The notes beneath the pieces were generated by a model. It was not told where the DNA came from, did no database searches, and saw only the letters and a program-made list of their open reading frames with translations. The position numbers were made by a program, and so were the translations under genes. This document shows, piece by piece, positions 56,520 through 64,000 of a stretch of DNA of 64,000 bases. How positions within the stretch are numbered: position 1 is the first letter of the stretch; each line of letters starts with the position of its first letter. Origin of the DNA: Chloroflexota bacterium (GTDB taxonomy: Bacteria > Chloroflexota > UBA11872); contig JAPOYR010000008.1 in NCBI GenBank assembly GCA_026706485.1, positions 125,836 to 189,835 of the forward strand. Direction: 5' to 3'.

Positions 56520-56594
56520 GCGGAAGTGGCTCAGTGGTAGAGCATCTCCTTGCCAAGGAGAGGGTCACGGGTTCGAATCCCGTCTTCCGCTCCA
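56520..56594 (+). tRNA. tRNA-Gly (anticodon GCC)
   Basis: Acceptor arm GCGGAAG (56520-56526) pairs with CTTCCGC (56584-56590), followed by discriminator T and an encoded CCA. D arm GCTC...GAGC, anticodon stem TCTCC/GGAGA enclosing TTGCCAA, so the anticodon is GCC (reads GGC/GGT). T arm GTCACGGGTTCGAATCCCGT has the standard TTCGAAT loop. The variable loop is short. A typical complete tRNA. Confidence 0.97.
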
Positions 56595-56689
56595 ATGTCG
56601 CGAAAGCTCAAAGTGCCCCCTTGGAGCCTTCGGGTCATGCTCGCATCGCCCTGGGGATGTCTGCGATGGGTTCTCCGTTCGCGCCCTGG

Positions 56690-56818
56690 CTACGCGGCGG
56701 CGCAGACGCCCGTGGCGCCCAAGATCGCCAGCACCACTACGACCACCACCAGAATCAGGCAGCCCCATTCGAGGCAGGGTTGGCTTCTCGTGTCGAGGTC
56801 CGGCGAAGGGTCGTCCAT
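56690..56818 (-). CDS. Tiny single-helix membrane protein (candidate)
   Basis: 42 residues, ATG 56818, between the tRNA and the histidine kinase on the opposite strand. Starts MDDPSPDLDTRSQPCLEWGC and continues with a hydrophobic helix LILVVVVVVLAILGATGVCA. A weak GGGAC precedes the start. Such tiny membrane proteins are missed by usual ORF cut-offs; expression is not proven. Confidence 0.45.
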   Translation of the reverse strand: MDDPSPDLDTRSQPCLEWGCLILVVVVVVLAILGATGVCAAA

Positions 56819-56936
56819 TGCTGCGAGTCCCGTCGGCCCTTCGTTTCAGCCGCGCCGCCGCGAGACTACAGTGTGCGGCGATGGGGCGATATTCCGACAA
56901 GCACCGTGGATCCGGTCTCCAAGAGAGAATGACGCG

Positions 56937-58304
56937 ATGAACCGCCCGGACCCGATCTCCGACCAGCCCCTGGAGCGCAACGACCCGTTCGGGCTGTCGA
57001 CGTTCTCCATCCGGCGCTACTCGGTGCAGCACATGGTGCTGCTCTTCACGGTCATCGGGCTCCTGATCGGCACCAACGTCGTCGCCGTGCTCCACGGGAA
57101 CACCGTCCTGATCGTCCTCGCCGGGACGCTGCTGGGCCTGACGCTCGCCATGACCGCGTTGGTCCTGCACGTCGGCATTCGAACCGTCGCCGTGGAGATC
57201 TGGATCCGCCGTTTGGGCATGGGCGACTTCGAATACCGCATCGAGCCCAGGGGCAACGACGAGGTGTCCAAGGCCTGCCTGGCGCTGGAGACGCTGCGGC
57301 AGAGCTCCATCCGGGCCATGCAGCTCGACCTGGTGCAGAAGCTCTCCGATGAGCTGCAGGAAAAGAACGCCACGCTGGAAGACACCCTGGACGAGCTGCG
57401 GAAGAGCCAAGACCGCATCATCAGCCAGCAGAAACTGGCCGAGCTGGGCGAGTTGTCGGCCGGAGTGGCGCATGAAATCCGCAATCCACTGCAGTTCATC
57501 CGCAACTTCGCCACGGCCTCGGAGGACATCGCCGGCCAGATCAAGGCAGCGCCCGAGCAGCCTGACGACGGCGACCTGGAGACGGTGGACGAGTTGACCG
57601 AGGACCTGGTGGAGAACATGCGGCGCATCGTGATGCACAGCGAACGCGCCGACCGGATCATTGCGGACTTGCTGGTGATGGGACGTCGCGGCGACGGGGC
57701 GTTCGAGCCGGTGGACCTGAATCCGCTTCTGGCGAAGCAGGCGAGCCTGGCCTACCAGGCCGCGCAGGCCCAAACGCCCGGGTTCTCGGCGACGGTCCGC
57801 CAGCAGTTGGACCCGGACGTGGGCCGGATCGTCGCGGTACCGGAAGACCTGGCCCGTGTGTTCACCAACCTGGTGACCAACGCCTGCCATGCCGTGGCGG
57901 AGCGGGCGGAGCTATCCGGCGACGACTACGCGCCCGAGCTGCGGATCGGGAGTCGACGCACGGCCGAGGGCGTGGAGGTGACCATCCGCGACAACGGCAT
58001 GGGTATGACGCCCGAAGTCATGGCCAAGATCTTCAGCCCCTTCTTCACCACCAAGGAGAGCAGCCGGAGCACCGGGCTGGGATTGACGCTGTCACACGAA
58101 ATCGTGCGCGAGCATGGCGGGCAGATCGTCGCGGAGTCGCAGCCCGGCGAATTCACCGAAATGACGGTGCAGTTGCCCAGGAATCCCGGGGATCCGGGCC
58201 ACATGAGCGAGCGGCTGGCCCGGCGTCCGACCACCGACCTCGGCGTCGACGCCGCGTCCCTAATTGCGGAGGAGCGCGCCGCCCGTGACGCCGAAATGGG
58301 GTGA
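56937..58304 (+). CDS. Orphan sensor histidine kinase
   Basis: 455 residues from ATG 56937. Two membrane helices (about 33-52 and 57-79) are followed by a HAMP-like linker (RRLGMGDFEYRI) and a coiled coil (LSDELQEKNATLEDTLDELRKSQD). The HisKA phosphate acceptor is H179 in GVAHEIRNPLQF. HATPase motifs are NLVTNACHAV (N box), DNGMGM (G1) and STGLGLTLSHE (G2). There is almost no periplasmic loop, so the signal is probably sensed in or near the membrane. No response regulator lies next to it; the partner must be elsewhere. Confidence 0.9.
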   Translation: MNRPDPISDQPLERNDPFGLSTFSIRRYSVQHMVLLFTVIGLLIGTNVVAVLHGNTVLIVLAGTLLGLTLAMTALVLHVGIRTVAVEIWIRRLGMGDFEYRIEPRGNDEVSKACLALETLRQSSIRAMQLDLVQKLSDELQEKNATLEDTLDELRKSQDRIISQQKLAELGELSAGVAHEIRNPLQFIRNFATASEDIAGQIKAAPEQPDDGDLETVDELTEDLVENMRRIVMHSERADRIIADLLVMGRRGDGAFEPVDLNPLLAKQASLAYQAAQAQTPGFSATVRQQLDPDVGRIVAVPEDLARVFTNLVTNACHAVAERAELSGDDYAPELRIGSRRTAEGVEVTIRDNGMGMTPEVMAKIFSPFFTTKESSRSTGLGLTLSHEIVREHGGQIVAESQPGEFTEMTVQLPRNPGDPGHMSERLARRPTTDLGVDAASLIAEERAARDAEMG

Positions 58305-58364
58305 CCAAGTGCGTCGTCGATGCGTAGGCGGCGGTCGAGTAGTTGCTTCGAAGACCGACAACCA

Positions 58365-59033
58365 GTGAGCGCCCGGTCTGATGTAATCCGCGAGCTGACT
58401 GCCAAGATTCACTCGCTCAAGCTGGGGCATCCTGCGCGTGTCGCCATCGACGGCATCGATGGCGCCGGCAAGACGTCGTTGGCGGATGAGCTCGTCGAAC
58501 CGCTCGCGTCGTTCGGTCGTCCAACGATCCGCGCGTCAATCGACGGCTTTCACCGAAGCCGGGCCGAGCGGTACCGCCAAGGCCAAGACTCGGCGGAGGG
58601 CTACTACCGCGACTCGTTCGACCATGCCGCTCTCGAAGCGGCGTTGCTCCGGCCGCTTGGACCGGCCGGGAGCCGCCGATACCGCACGGCGATCTTCGAC
58701 CATCGCGCTGACAGGCCGGTCAGGCAAGAACTCCAGACTGCGGATTCGACCGCTGTTCTGCTCTTCGACGGCGTCTTTCTGCTTCGGCCCGAACTCGTGC
58801 ACTTGTGGGATTTCACGATATTCGTGAAGACGACGTTCGCCATCGCCCTCGAGCGAGTAGTGTCGCGCGACGCATCGGCGTTTGGCTCCGGCGCTGCCGC
58901 CCGAGATCGGTATGAGTCCCGGTATCAACCGGGGCAGCGCCTCTACCTCGCCGAAGCCGATCCCGAGCAGCATGCCGATGCCGTGGTCATCAATGAGGAG
59001 GTTTCCAGACCGAGGATCGTCTCGCCTACGTGA
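58365..59033 (+). CDS. P-loop kinase, uridine-kinase-like
   Basis: About 222 residues from GTG 58365. P-loop GIDGAGKTS (30-38) follows a strand RVAIDG. Further kinase-like features: ASIDGFHRSRAERYRQGQDS (substrate region), FDHAALEAALLRPL, and LLFDGVFLLRPELVHLWD, all as in uridine kinase/phosphoribulokinase-like proteins. A lid-type RRYR or RDRYESRY segment follows. It may phosphorylate a nucleoside or a pantothenate-like substrate. The gene is short for the family and ends normally. No operon partner. Confidence 0.8.
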   Translation: MSARSDVIRELTAKIHSLKLGHPARVAIDGIDGAGKTSLADELVEPLASFGRPTIRASIDGFHRSRAERYRQGQDSAEGYYRDSFDHAALEAALLRPLGPAGSRRYRTAIFDHRADRPVRQELQTADSTAVLLFDGVFLLRPELVHLWDFTIFVKTTFAIALERVVSRDASAFGSGAAARDRYESRYQPGQRLYLAEADPEQHADAVVINEEVSRPRIVSPT

Positions 59034-59094
59034 GCGTCGGCGGTCGGCGGGCCACCCTAACGAAACCGTGTACGGGTGCCCATGGGATGCCGCG

Positions 59095-59122
59095 GCGGGC
59101 GGCCACAAGGCCCGCCCCTACA
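59095..59122. repeat. C-type hairpin repeat
   Basis: GCGGGCGGCCACAAGGCCCG followed by CCCCTACACC; relatives at about 11878, 26168 and 51833. Confidence 0.75.
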
Positions 59123-59148
59123 CCGAACGGAGTTGCCGAGGACCGCCC

Positions 59149-60042
59149 CTACGGCGCGTCCTGGTCGGCGAGCGGCAGCGCCTCGTTCATCGAGCCGGAC
59201 CGAAAGCCCTCGAGGTCTAGCGTGACGAAGGCGAAGCCGAGCGCCTTGATGCCGTCCACGATTCGGCGCCGACGCTCCGGATCGTCGACCAGGCGCGGCA
59301 GCGCCTCGATTGGGACTTCGATGCGGGCGATGGCGTCGTGGTGGCGCACGCGCAGCTCGTGCAGTCCTTCCGCTCGCAGCAGCGCCTCGGCGCGCTCGAC
59401 CTGGCTCAGGCGCTCCACGGTCACCTCCGTTCCATAGGCCACGCGCGACGCCAGGCAGGCCTGGGCCGGCTTGTCCCAGGTGGGCAGGTCGAAGCGGCGG
59501 GCCAGCTCGCGCACGTCGGCCTTGCGCAGCCCGGCTTCCACCATGGGCGCGCGCGCGCCGCGCTGCCGGCTGGCCGCCATGCCCGGGCGGAAATCGCCCA
59601 GGTCGTCCACCACCGGGCCGTAAACCATGTAGGGAATCCCCTGCGCGTCCGCGTAGCGCTGCAAGCAGTCGAACAGCTCCGCCTTGCAGTGAAAGCAGCG
59701 CATGCGGTCGTTGCGGCGATAGTCGGCATTTTCGAGCTCGTGGGTCACGATCATTTCGTGGCGAATGCCGATCTCCGCCGCCACTTGCGCCGCCTCGTCG
59801 CGCTCGGATTCGGCCAAACTGGCCGACAGCGCGGTCACCGCCACCGCCTCATCGCCGAGCACGTCGTGCGCCACCTTGGCGAGCAGGCTGCTGTCCACGC
59901 CGCCCGAATAGGCCACCACCACCCGCGCCATGCGCCGCAGGTTGACCCGCAGCGCGGCGAGCTTGTCGTCGAGCGGCGCGTCGACGTCCGTGGTCGGCGC
60001 GTAGCCGGGCGCGGTCGCGGCGGTGCTAATCGGAGTCCCCAT
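59149..60042 (-). CDS. larE: LarE-type ATP-dependent sulfur transferase
   Basis: 297 residues of the PP-loop ATPase family. SGGVDSS (46-52) is the PP-loop; CFHCK (C116, C119) and PAQACLASRVAYG (C196, the counterpart of the sacrificial cysteine in Lactiplantibacillus LarE) are all present. LarE donates sulfur from its own cysteine, or in some species through a [4Fe-4S] cluster, to make the nickel-pincer cofactor of lactate racemase. No larB, larC or larA gene is adjacent; orphan LarE-like proteins are common. It overlaps the upstream JAMM gene by 17 nt, so it is the third gene of the Rrf2 operon. Confidence 0.85.
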   Translation of the reverse strand: MGTPISTAATAPGYAPTTDVDAPLDDKLAALRVNLRRMARVVVAYSGGVDSSLLAKVAHDVLGDEAVAVTALSASLAESERDEAAQVAAEIGIRHEMIVTHELENADYRRNDRMRCFHCKAELFDCLQRYADAQGIPYMVYGPVVDDLGDFRPGMAASRQRGARAPMVEAGLRKADVRELARRFDLPTWDKPAQACLASRVAYGTEVTVERLSQVERAEALLRAEGLHELRVRHHDAIARIEVPIEALPRLVDDPERRRRIVDGIKALGFAFVTLDLEGFRSGSMNEALPLADQDAP

Positions 60043-60460
60043 CCGCGACGATTACCAGCGGCTCTTCTTCGATGTCCCCGCCTCTGAGCCAGAACGAGCG
60101 CGCCACCGGAGCGCTTGGATCGGCCAGCGAGACGATGACGAAGCGCGAGACCTCGCTGTAGCCCGACTCCAGCGCGTGCCGGAGGTCGGTGGCGGAGGGA
60201 AACGCCTCGCTCGCCGGGTGGGAGTGATAGAAGCCGAGCACGTCCCACTCGCGCACGTCCTCGATCTCGCGCGTGACGCGGTAGTGATCCTCGGGATGGA
60301 TCGTGTAGTGCACCCGGCTCTGGTCGATATTGCGGGTGCGGTAGGTCGCCAGCGCCCGATCGCCCGTGCCGCCGATGATGCCGCAGCACTCCAGGGGCGC
60401 TTCGTCGCGGGCGTGCGCCACCATGTCGTCCAGCTGGCGGCGGGTGACTTCCAAGGGCAT
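60026..60460 (-). CDS. JAMM/MPN metallopeptidase (M67 family)
   Basis: 144 residues from ATG 60460. The JAMM zinc motif is complete: E24 (PLECCG), H79-x-H81 (FYHSHP) and D92 (FPSATD, ten residues after H81). Small M67 proteins of this size remove ubiquitin-like or thiocarboxylated partners; the mycobacterial Mec protein, which frees cysteine from CysO, is the closest functional model. Starts 2 nt after the Rrf2 gene ends and overlaps larE, so all three are translationally linked. No ubiquitin-like (CysO/ThiS) gene is seen nearby. Confidence 0.9.
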   Translation of the reverse strand: MPLEVTRRQLDDMVAHARDEAPLECCGIIGGTGDRALATYRTRNIDQSRVHYTIHPEDHYRVTREIEDVREWDVLGFYHSHPASEAFPSATDLRHALESGYSEVSRFVIVSLADPSAPVARSFWLRGGDIEEEPLVIVADGDSD

Positions 60461-60462
60461 GG

Positions 60463-60900
60463 CTAGATGCTGTAGGCGGGCCGCTCGCGGGCTTCCTGCA
60501 TGTCGAGGGCCAGCTCGGCCAGGCTGACCTCCTCGAGCGAGGTCAGGATGGCTGATCGCACGCGCCCCCACACCGGGCGCTGCGAGCAGGTATCCGTCAG
60601 CTCGCAGGCCGAGGCGTCCTCCAGGCAATCGAGGATCGGCAGCGGGCCTTCGAGCACGGTGACGATGTCGCTCATGGTGATGGCGTCGGGTCCGCGCGCC
60701 AACTCGTGGCCGCCCTGCGGTCCGCGCGTGCTGCGCACCAACCCCGCCTTGCGCAGCGCGCTGAACACCTGGTCCAGGTATACCGGCGGGATGGACATGC
60801 GCCGCGCCACGTCCGCGCTTTGAATCGGTCCCTGCCCGTGGTGCATCGCCAGGTCCGTGAGGGCGCGGACCCCGTAATCGCTTCGCATGGACAGGCGCAT
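60463..60900 (-). CDS. Rrf2-family transcription factor, IscR-like
   Basis: 145-residue winged-helix regulator starting MRLSMRSDYGVRALTDLAMH, the Rrf2 family start. Wing/recognition region: YLDQVFSALRKAGLVRSTRGPQGGHELAR. Three cysteines at C92, C99 and C105 match IscR (92, 98, 104) closely, so an Fe-S cluster is likely. The first gene of the operon with the JAMM peptidase and LarE gene; it may sense cysteine or Fe-S state and control this operon, and perhaps the suf operon (inference). A candidate operator is at 61129-61150. Confidence 0.9.
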   Translation of the reverse strand: MRLSMRSDYGVRALTDLAMHHGQGPIQSADVARRMSIPPVYLDQVFSALRKAGLVRSTRGPQGGHELARGPDAITMSDIVTVLEGPLPILDCLEDASACELTDTCSQRPVWGRVRSAILTSLEEVSLAELALDMQEARERPAYSI

Positions 60901-60928
60901 GGCTCAGGCCGCCTCGGCAGGGATGGCT

Positions 60929-61099
60929 TCAGTGTGGCACGCGCCCAGAAGCCGCCACAACGCCCGCGAGTTCCAAGTGCGGCATGGCGGGTCGCGGCGG
61001 CGCGCGGTCCAGCACAGTTCGGACCAGCGGCCACGGGATCGCCGCAACAACCACGAGCGCCATGACCAAGAACACGGCCCGCGCGAGTCGCGACAACAT
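60929..61099 (-). CDS. Small single-helix membrane protein (candidate)
   Basis: 56 residues from ATG 61099, 28 nt upstream of the Rrf2 gene. Reads MLSRLARAVFLVMALVVVAA then IPWPLVRTVLDRAPPRPAMPH: one membrane helix with a basic start and a soluble tail. No good ribosome-binding site. It could be a leader gene in the operon or a chance open frame. Confidence 0.35.
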   Translation of the reverse strand: MLSRLARAVFLVMALVVVAAIPWPLVRTVLDRAPPRPAMPHLELAGVVAASGRVPH

Positions 61100-61128
61100 A
61101 GGGCAACGGCAGCATCCGAAAATAGTGA

Positions 61129-61150
61129 CAATTTCTCCAGGAAATAATTG
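61129..61150. promoter_or_regulatory. Palindromic operator candidate between divergent promoters
   Basis: Perfect inverted repeat ATTTC-TCCAG-GAAAT at 61131-61145, flanked by CAATT...AATTG at 61129-61133/61146-61150. On the minus strand a weak promoter (TTATTT at 61147-61142, 17-bp spacer, TATTTT at 61124-61119) would straddle it; on the plus strand TTGATG at 61148-61153, 17-bp spacer and TACCGT at 61171-61176 abuts it. The layout fits repression by the Rrf2 protein (inference). Confidence 0.45.
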
Positions 61151-61221
61151 ATGCATGAACTTTTGCGAGCTACCGTGCCGATAGGTGGTCAACGACGACT
61201 ACCCAAAGGAAGGGGGCTCCG

Positions 61222-61362
61222 ATGCCTCATGTACCTACCCGCACACGGGCCGTGGTCGGCGGCGGAATCGTGGCGGTGCTCCTCTTGGCCTGTTTTGGCG
61301 CGTGGTCGGCGCGCAAGAACCGACCGATCCACTCTTCGACATCAGTCTCTGGATCACCGTGA
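61222..61362 (+). CDS. 46-residue single-helix membrane peptide (candidate)
   Basis: ATG 61222 follows a very strong ribosome-binding site (AAAGGAAGGGGG, about 61204-61215). The peptide has a basic start MPHVPTRTRAVV, one hydrophobic helix GGGIVAVLLLACFGAWSA and a polar tail RKNRPIHSSTSVSGSP. It resembles many unannotated bacterial small membrane proteins. The AT-rich region with a possible promoter at 61148-61176 supports expression. Confidence 0.5.
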   Translation: MPHVPTRTRAVVGGGIVAVLLLACFGAWSARKNRPIHSSTSVSGSP

Positions 61363-61570
61363 CGATCACGGCCAGAAACGCTGGCCGGGCGTTCGTGCCG
61401 GGCTGATCGATGGCTTTCGACTCCCGGTTTTGGACCGGGACGATCTGTCAACAAGTCGCCACGGTGCTCAGCGTCCCCCCGATGATCGCGGGCTCGTGGC
61501 GCCGTGGCGACTTGTTCCGGGTTCCCGGTCGTGGCGACTCGGAACTGAGACAGACCTGACAAGGAGATCA

Positions 61571-61666
61571 ATGATGAAACGACGATTTCTCACCGCGACG
61601 GCCCTGATGGTCGTCGGCATCTGGCTGGCGGCTACCGCCGTTGCCAGCGCCGGCATCGCTGGGTAA
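61571..61666 (+). CDS. 31-residue signal-peptide-like small protein (candidate)
   Basis: ATG 61571 follows AAGGAG with ideal spacing. Reads MMKRRFLTATALMVVGIWLA then ATAVASAGIAG, i.e. a basic start, a hydrophobic core and an AXA cleavage motif (ASA) with only a few residues after it. It may be a small membrane peptide or a secreted signal peptide fragment. Confidence 0.45.
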   Translation: MMKRRFLTATALMVVGIWLAATAVASAGIAG

Positions 61667-62003
61667 GCCATAGGCCCAATTGAGCGGCTCGCGATCTTCG
61701 TCCTGTCAGTCCCGCTGATTCTCGGGAAGCGGCGCGGTGATGATGCGGCGGCGAAACACGAAGCCTGAACGGATGTCAGCGTGCCGATCCTCGCCGCAAC
61801 GACCCAATTTGTGCCCGACGTCCTCGCGGCCACGGTGAGTCGGATGACGTGGAGGCGACAAGCGAAGGGCGGGGGCGCCGGTCCCCCGCCCTTCAATCGC
61901 CGGCACGGCGCCCGGCTTGACCGTCATTGGCAGAGCCACCTGGGCCGCCGTCTCCCGCCAATGCGCCCGAAGGCAGATCGACGGCGCGCCTGGCGCCTAA
62001 TGC
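61667..62003. other. Gap upstream of groEL
   Basis: No gene is convincing here. It contains a perfect 12-bp hairpin (separate entry). No CIRCE (TTAGCACTC-N9-GAGTGCTAA) element is seen. Confidence 0.6.
61864..61894. terminator. Strong hairpin, possible terminator
   Basis: GAAGGGCGGGGG (61864-61875) pairs perfectly with CCCCCGCCCTTC (61883-61894), loop of 7 nt. Only a short AAT follows on the plus strand instead of a U-run, so it may be a transcript-end stabiliser or a terminator without a tract. Confidence 0.45.
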
Positions 62004-62033
62004 TTGACGCTCGACTTGGGCGCTCCCTACAAT
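62004..62033 (+). promoter_or_regulatory. Sigma-70-type promoter of groEL
   Basis: TTGACG at 62004-62009, 18-bp spacer and TACAAT at 62028-62033, giving a leader of about 130 nt before the groEL start. The best match to a housekeeping promoter in the window. Confidence 0.6.
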
Positions 62034-62171
62034 TTTGCGGACGGACCTAGTGCGCAATTCGCACCAAGACACCCCAAAGCCCTTGCCGTGGCGTCGGGCG
62101 CCCTCGGCGGCCGAATGCTAGAGGCCCCGACGCACATGCACCGATAACGGGCTGGTCGGAGGAACGACAGC

Positions 62172-63836
<1,665 letters not shown>

Positions 63837-63854
63837 TCCACGCCGACCAATGGT

Positions 63855-63882
63855 CGAGGCCCCGCCATTGCGCGGGGCCTCG
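63855..63882 (+). terminator. Intrinsic-type hairpin after groEL
   Basis: CGAGGCCCCGC (63855-63865) pairs perfectly with GCGGGGCCTCG (63872-63882) across a 6-nt loop, 18 nt after the groEL stop. The following GTCGCTTAAG is only weakly T-rich, but the position is right for termination. Confidence 0.7.
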
Positions 63883-64000
63883 GTCGCTTAAGGGGTTGGA
63901 CCCACGGCGGCTGATTCGCTGCCTTGGCGAGCTGCGCCATCGGTCGGGCGCCCACAAGACACCCCAGGTGCCTAAGGTGTCAAGCCGCGAGCGGTTCGAG
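63883..64000. other. Window end
   Basis: No feature is recognised. The sequence runs off the window and may belong to the next gene or its leader. Confidence 0.4.

Noticed and set aside
56520..56594. tRNA as an integration site for a mobile element
   Set aside because: No integrase, no duplicated tRNA 3' end, and neighbouring genes look ordinary.
61706..61939. 77-codon minus-strand frame upstream of groEL
   Set aside because: Covers a perfect hairpin and lacks a ribosome-binding site; Pro/Gly/Arg-rich shadow.
62004..62171. CIRCE/HrcA operator before groEL
   Set aside because: No TTAGCACTC-N9-GAGTGCTAA match; only a sigma-70-like promoter.

Overview
This is GC-rich bacterial chromosome with short intergenic gaps. 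The gene content suggests an uncultured, free-living or host-associated Chloroflexota-like bacterium (moderate confidence, from gene content and style only). The pointers are a SufCBD-Rieske-SufSU cluster, tandem phytanoyl-CoA dioxygenases, several sugar-isomerase TIM barrels, glycoside-hydrolase-like proteins, Pro/Thr-linker lipoproteins and plant-type LRR lipoproteins. I could not run any homology search, so all family names come from motifs read by eye.

Layout: 0.4-6.1 kb is a complete Fe-S assembly operon (sufC, sufB, sufD, Rieske protein, sufS, sufU), followed by class II fructose bisphosphatase (glpX). 7.5-14.1 kb holds a TIM-barrel glycosidase-like protein, a cupin, an ATP-grasp-like protein, a precorrin-2 dehydrogenase-like protein and an MFS transporter. 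14.2-17.5 kb has two Pro/Thr-rich lipoproteins. 17.8-22 kb has an SDR dehydrogenase and uvrA. 22.3-26 kb is a minus-strand set: ThDP enzyme, TIM-barrel isomerase and AAC(3)-like acetyltransferase. 26.3-30.5 kb is a YhaO/YhaN (SbcDC-like) pair, then a VapBC-type toxin-antitoxin module and a MalK-type ATPase. 33-42.5 kb is a minus-strand surface block: a secreted metallopeptidase-like protein with helical repeats and two large LRR lipoproteins. 42.6-55.3 kb is a scattered carbohydrate and small-molecule region containing a tandem phyH duplication. 55.3-64 kb holds a divergent HTH pair, tRNA-Gly(GCC), an orphan histidine kinase, a small kinase, an Rrf2-JAMM-LarE operon, several tiny membrane-peptide genes and groEL.

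Almost every intergenic gap carries copies of a few dispersed short repeat families. One is a perfect 20-bp palindrome of the form ATTCCC-N8-GGGAAT, the format of the neisserial dRS3 element. Others are short hairpins recurring in several gaps. Two genes appear to have recruited such a repeat as their C-terminus.

The most interesting local biology is: (i) a roughly 1-kb tandem duplication of a two-gene unit, in which an 89-residue protein of unknown function is translationally coupled to a PhyH dioxygenase; one copy has lost 74 codons of the small gene in frame, and the duplication cut through a neighbouring antitoxin-like gene; (ii) an Rrf2 regulator with three IscR-spaced cysteines in an operon with a JAMM peptidase and a LarE sulfur transferase; and (iii) a family of lipoproteins sharing upstream DNA, lipobox and Pro/Thr linkers but carrying unrelated modular domains.
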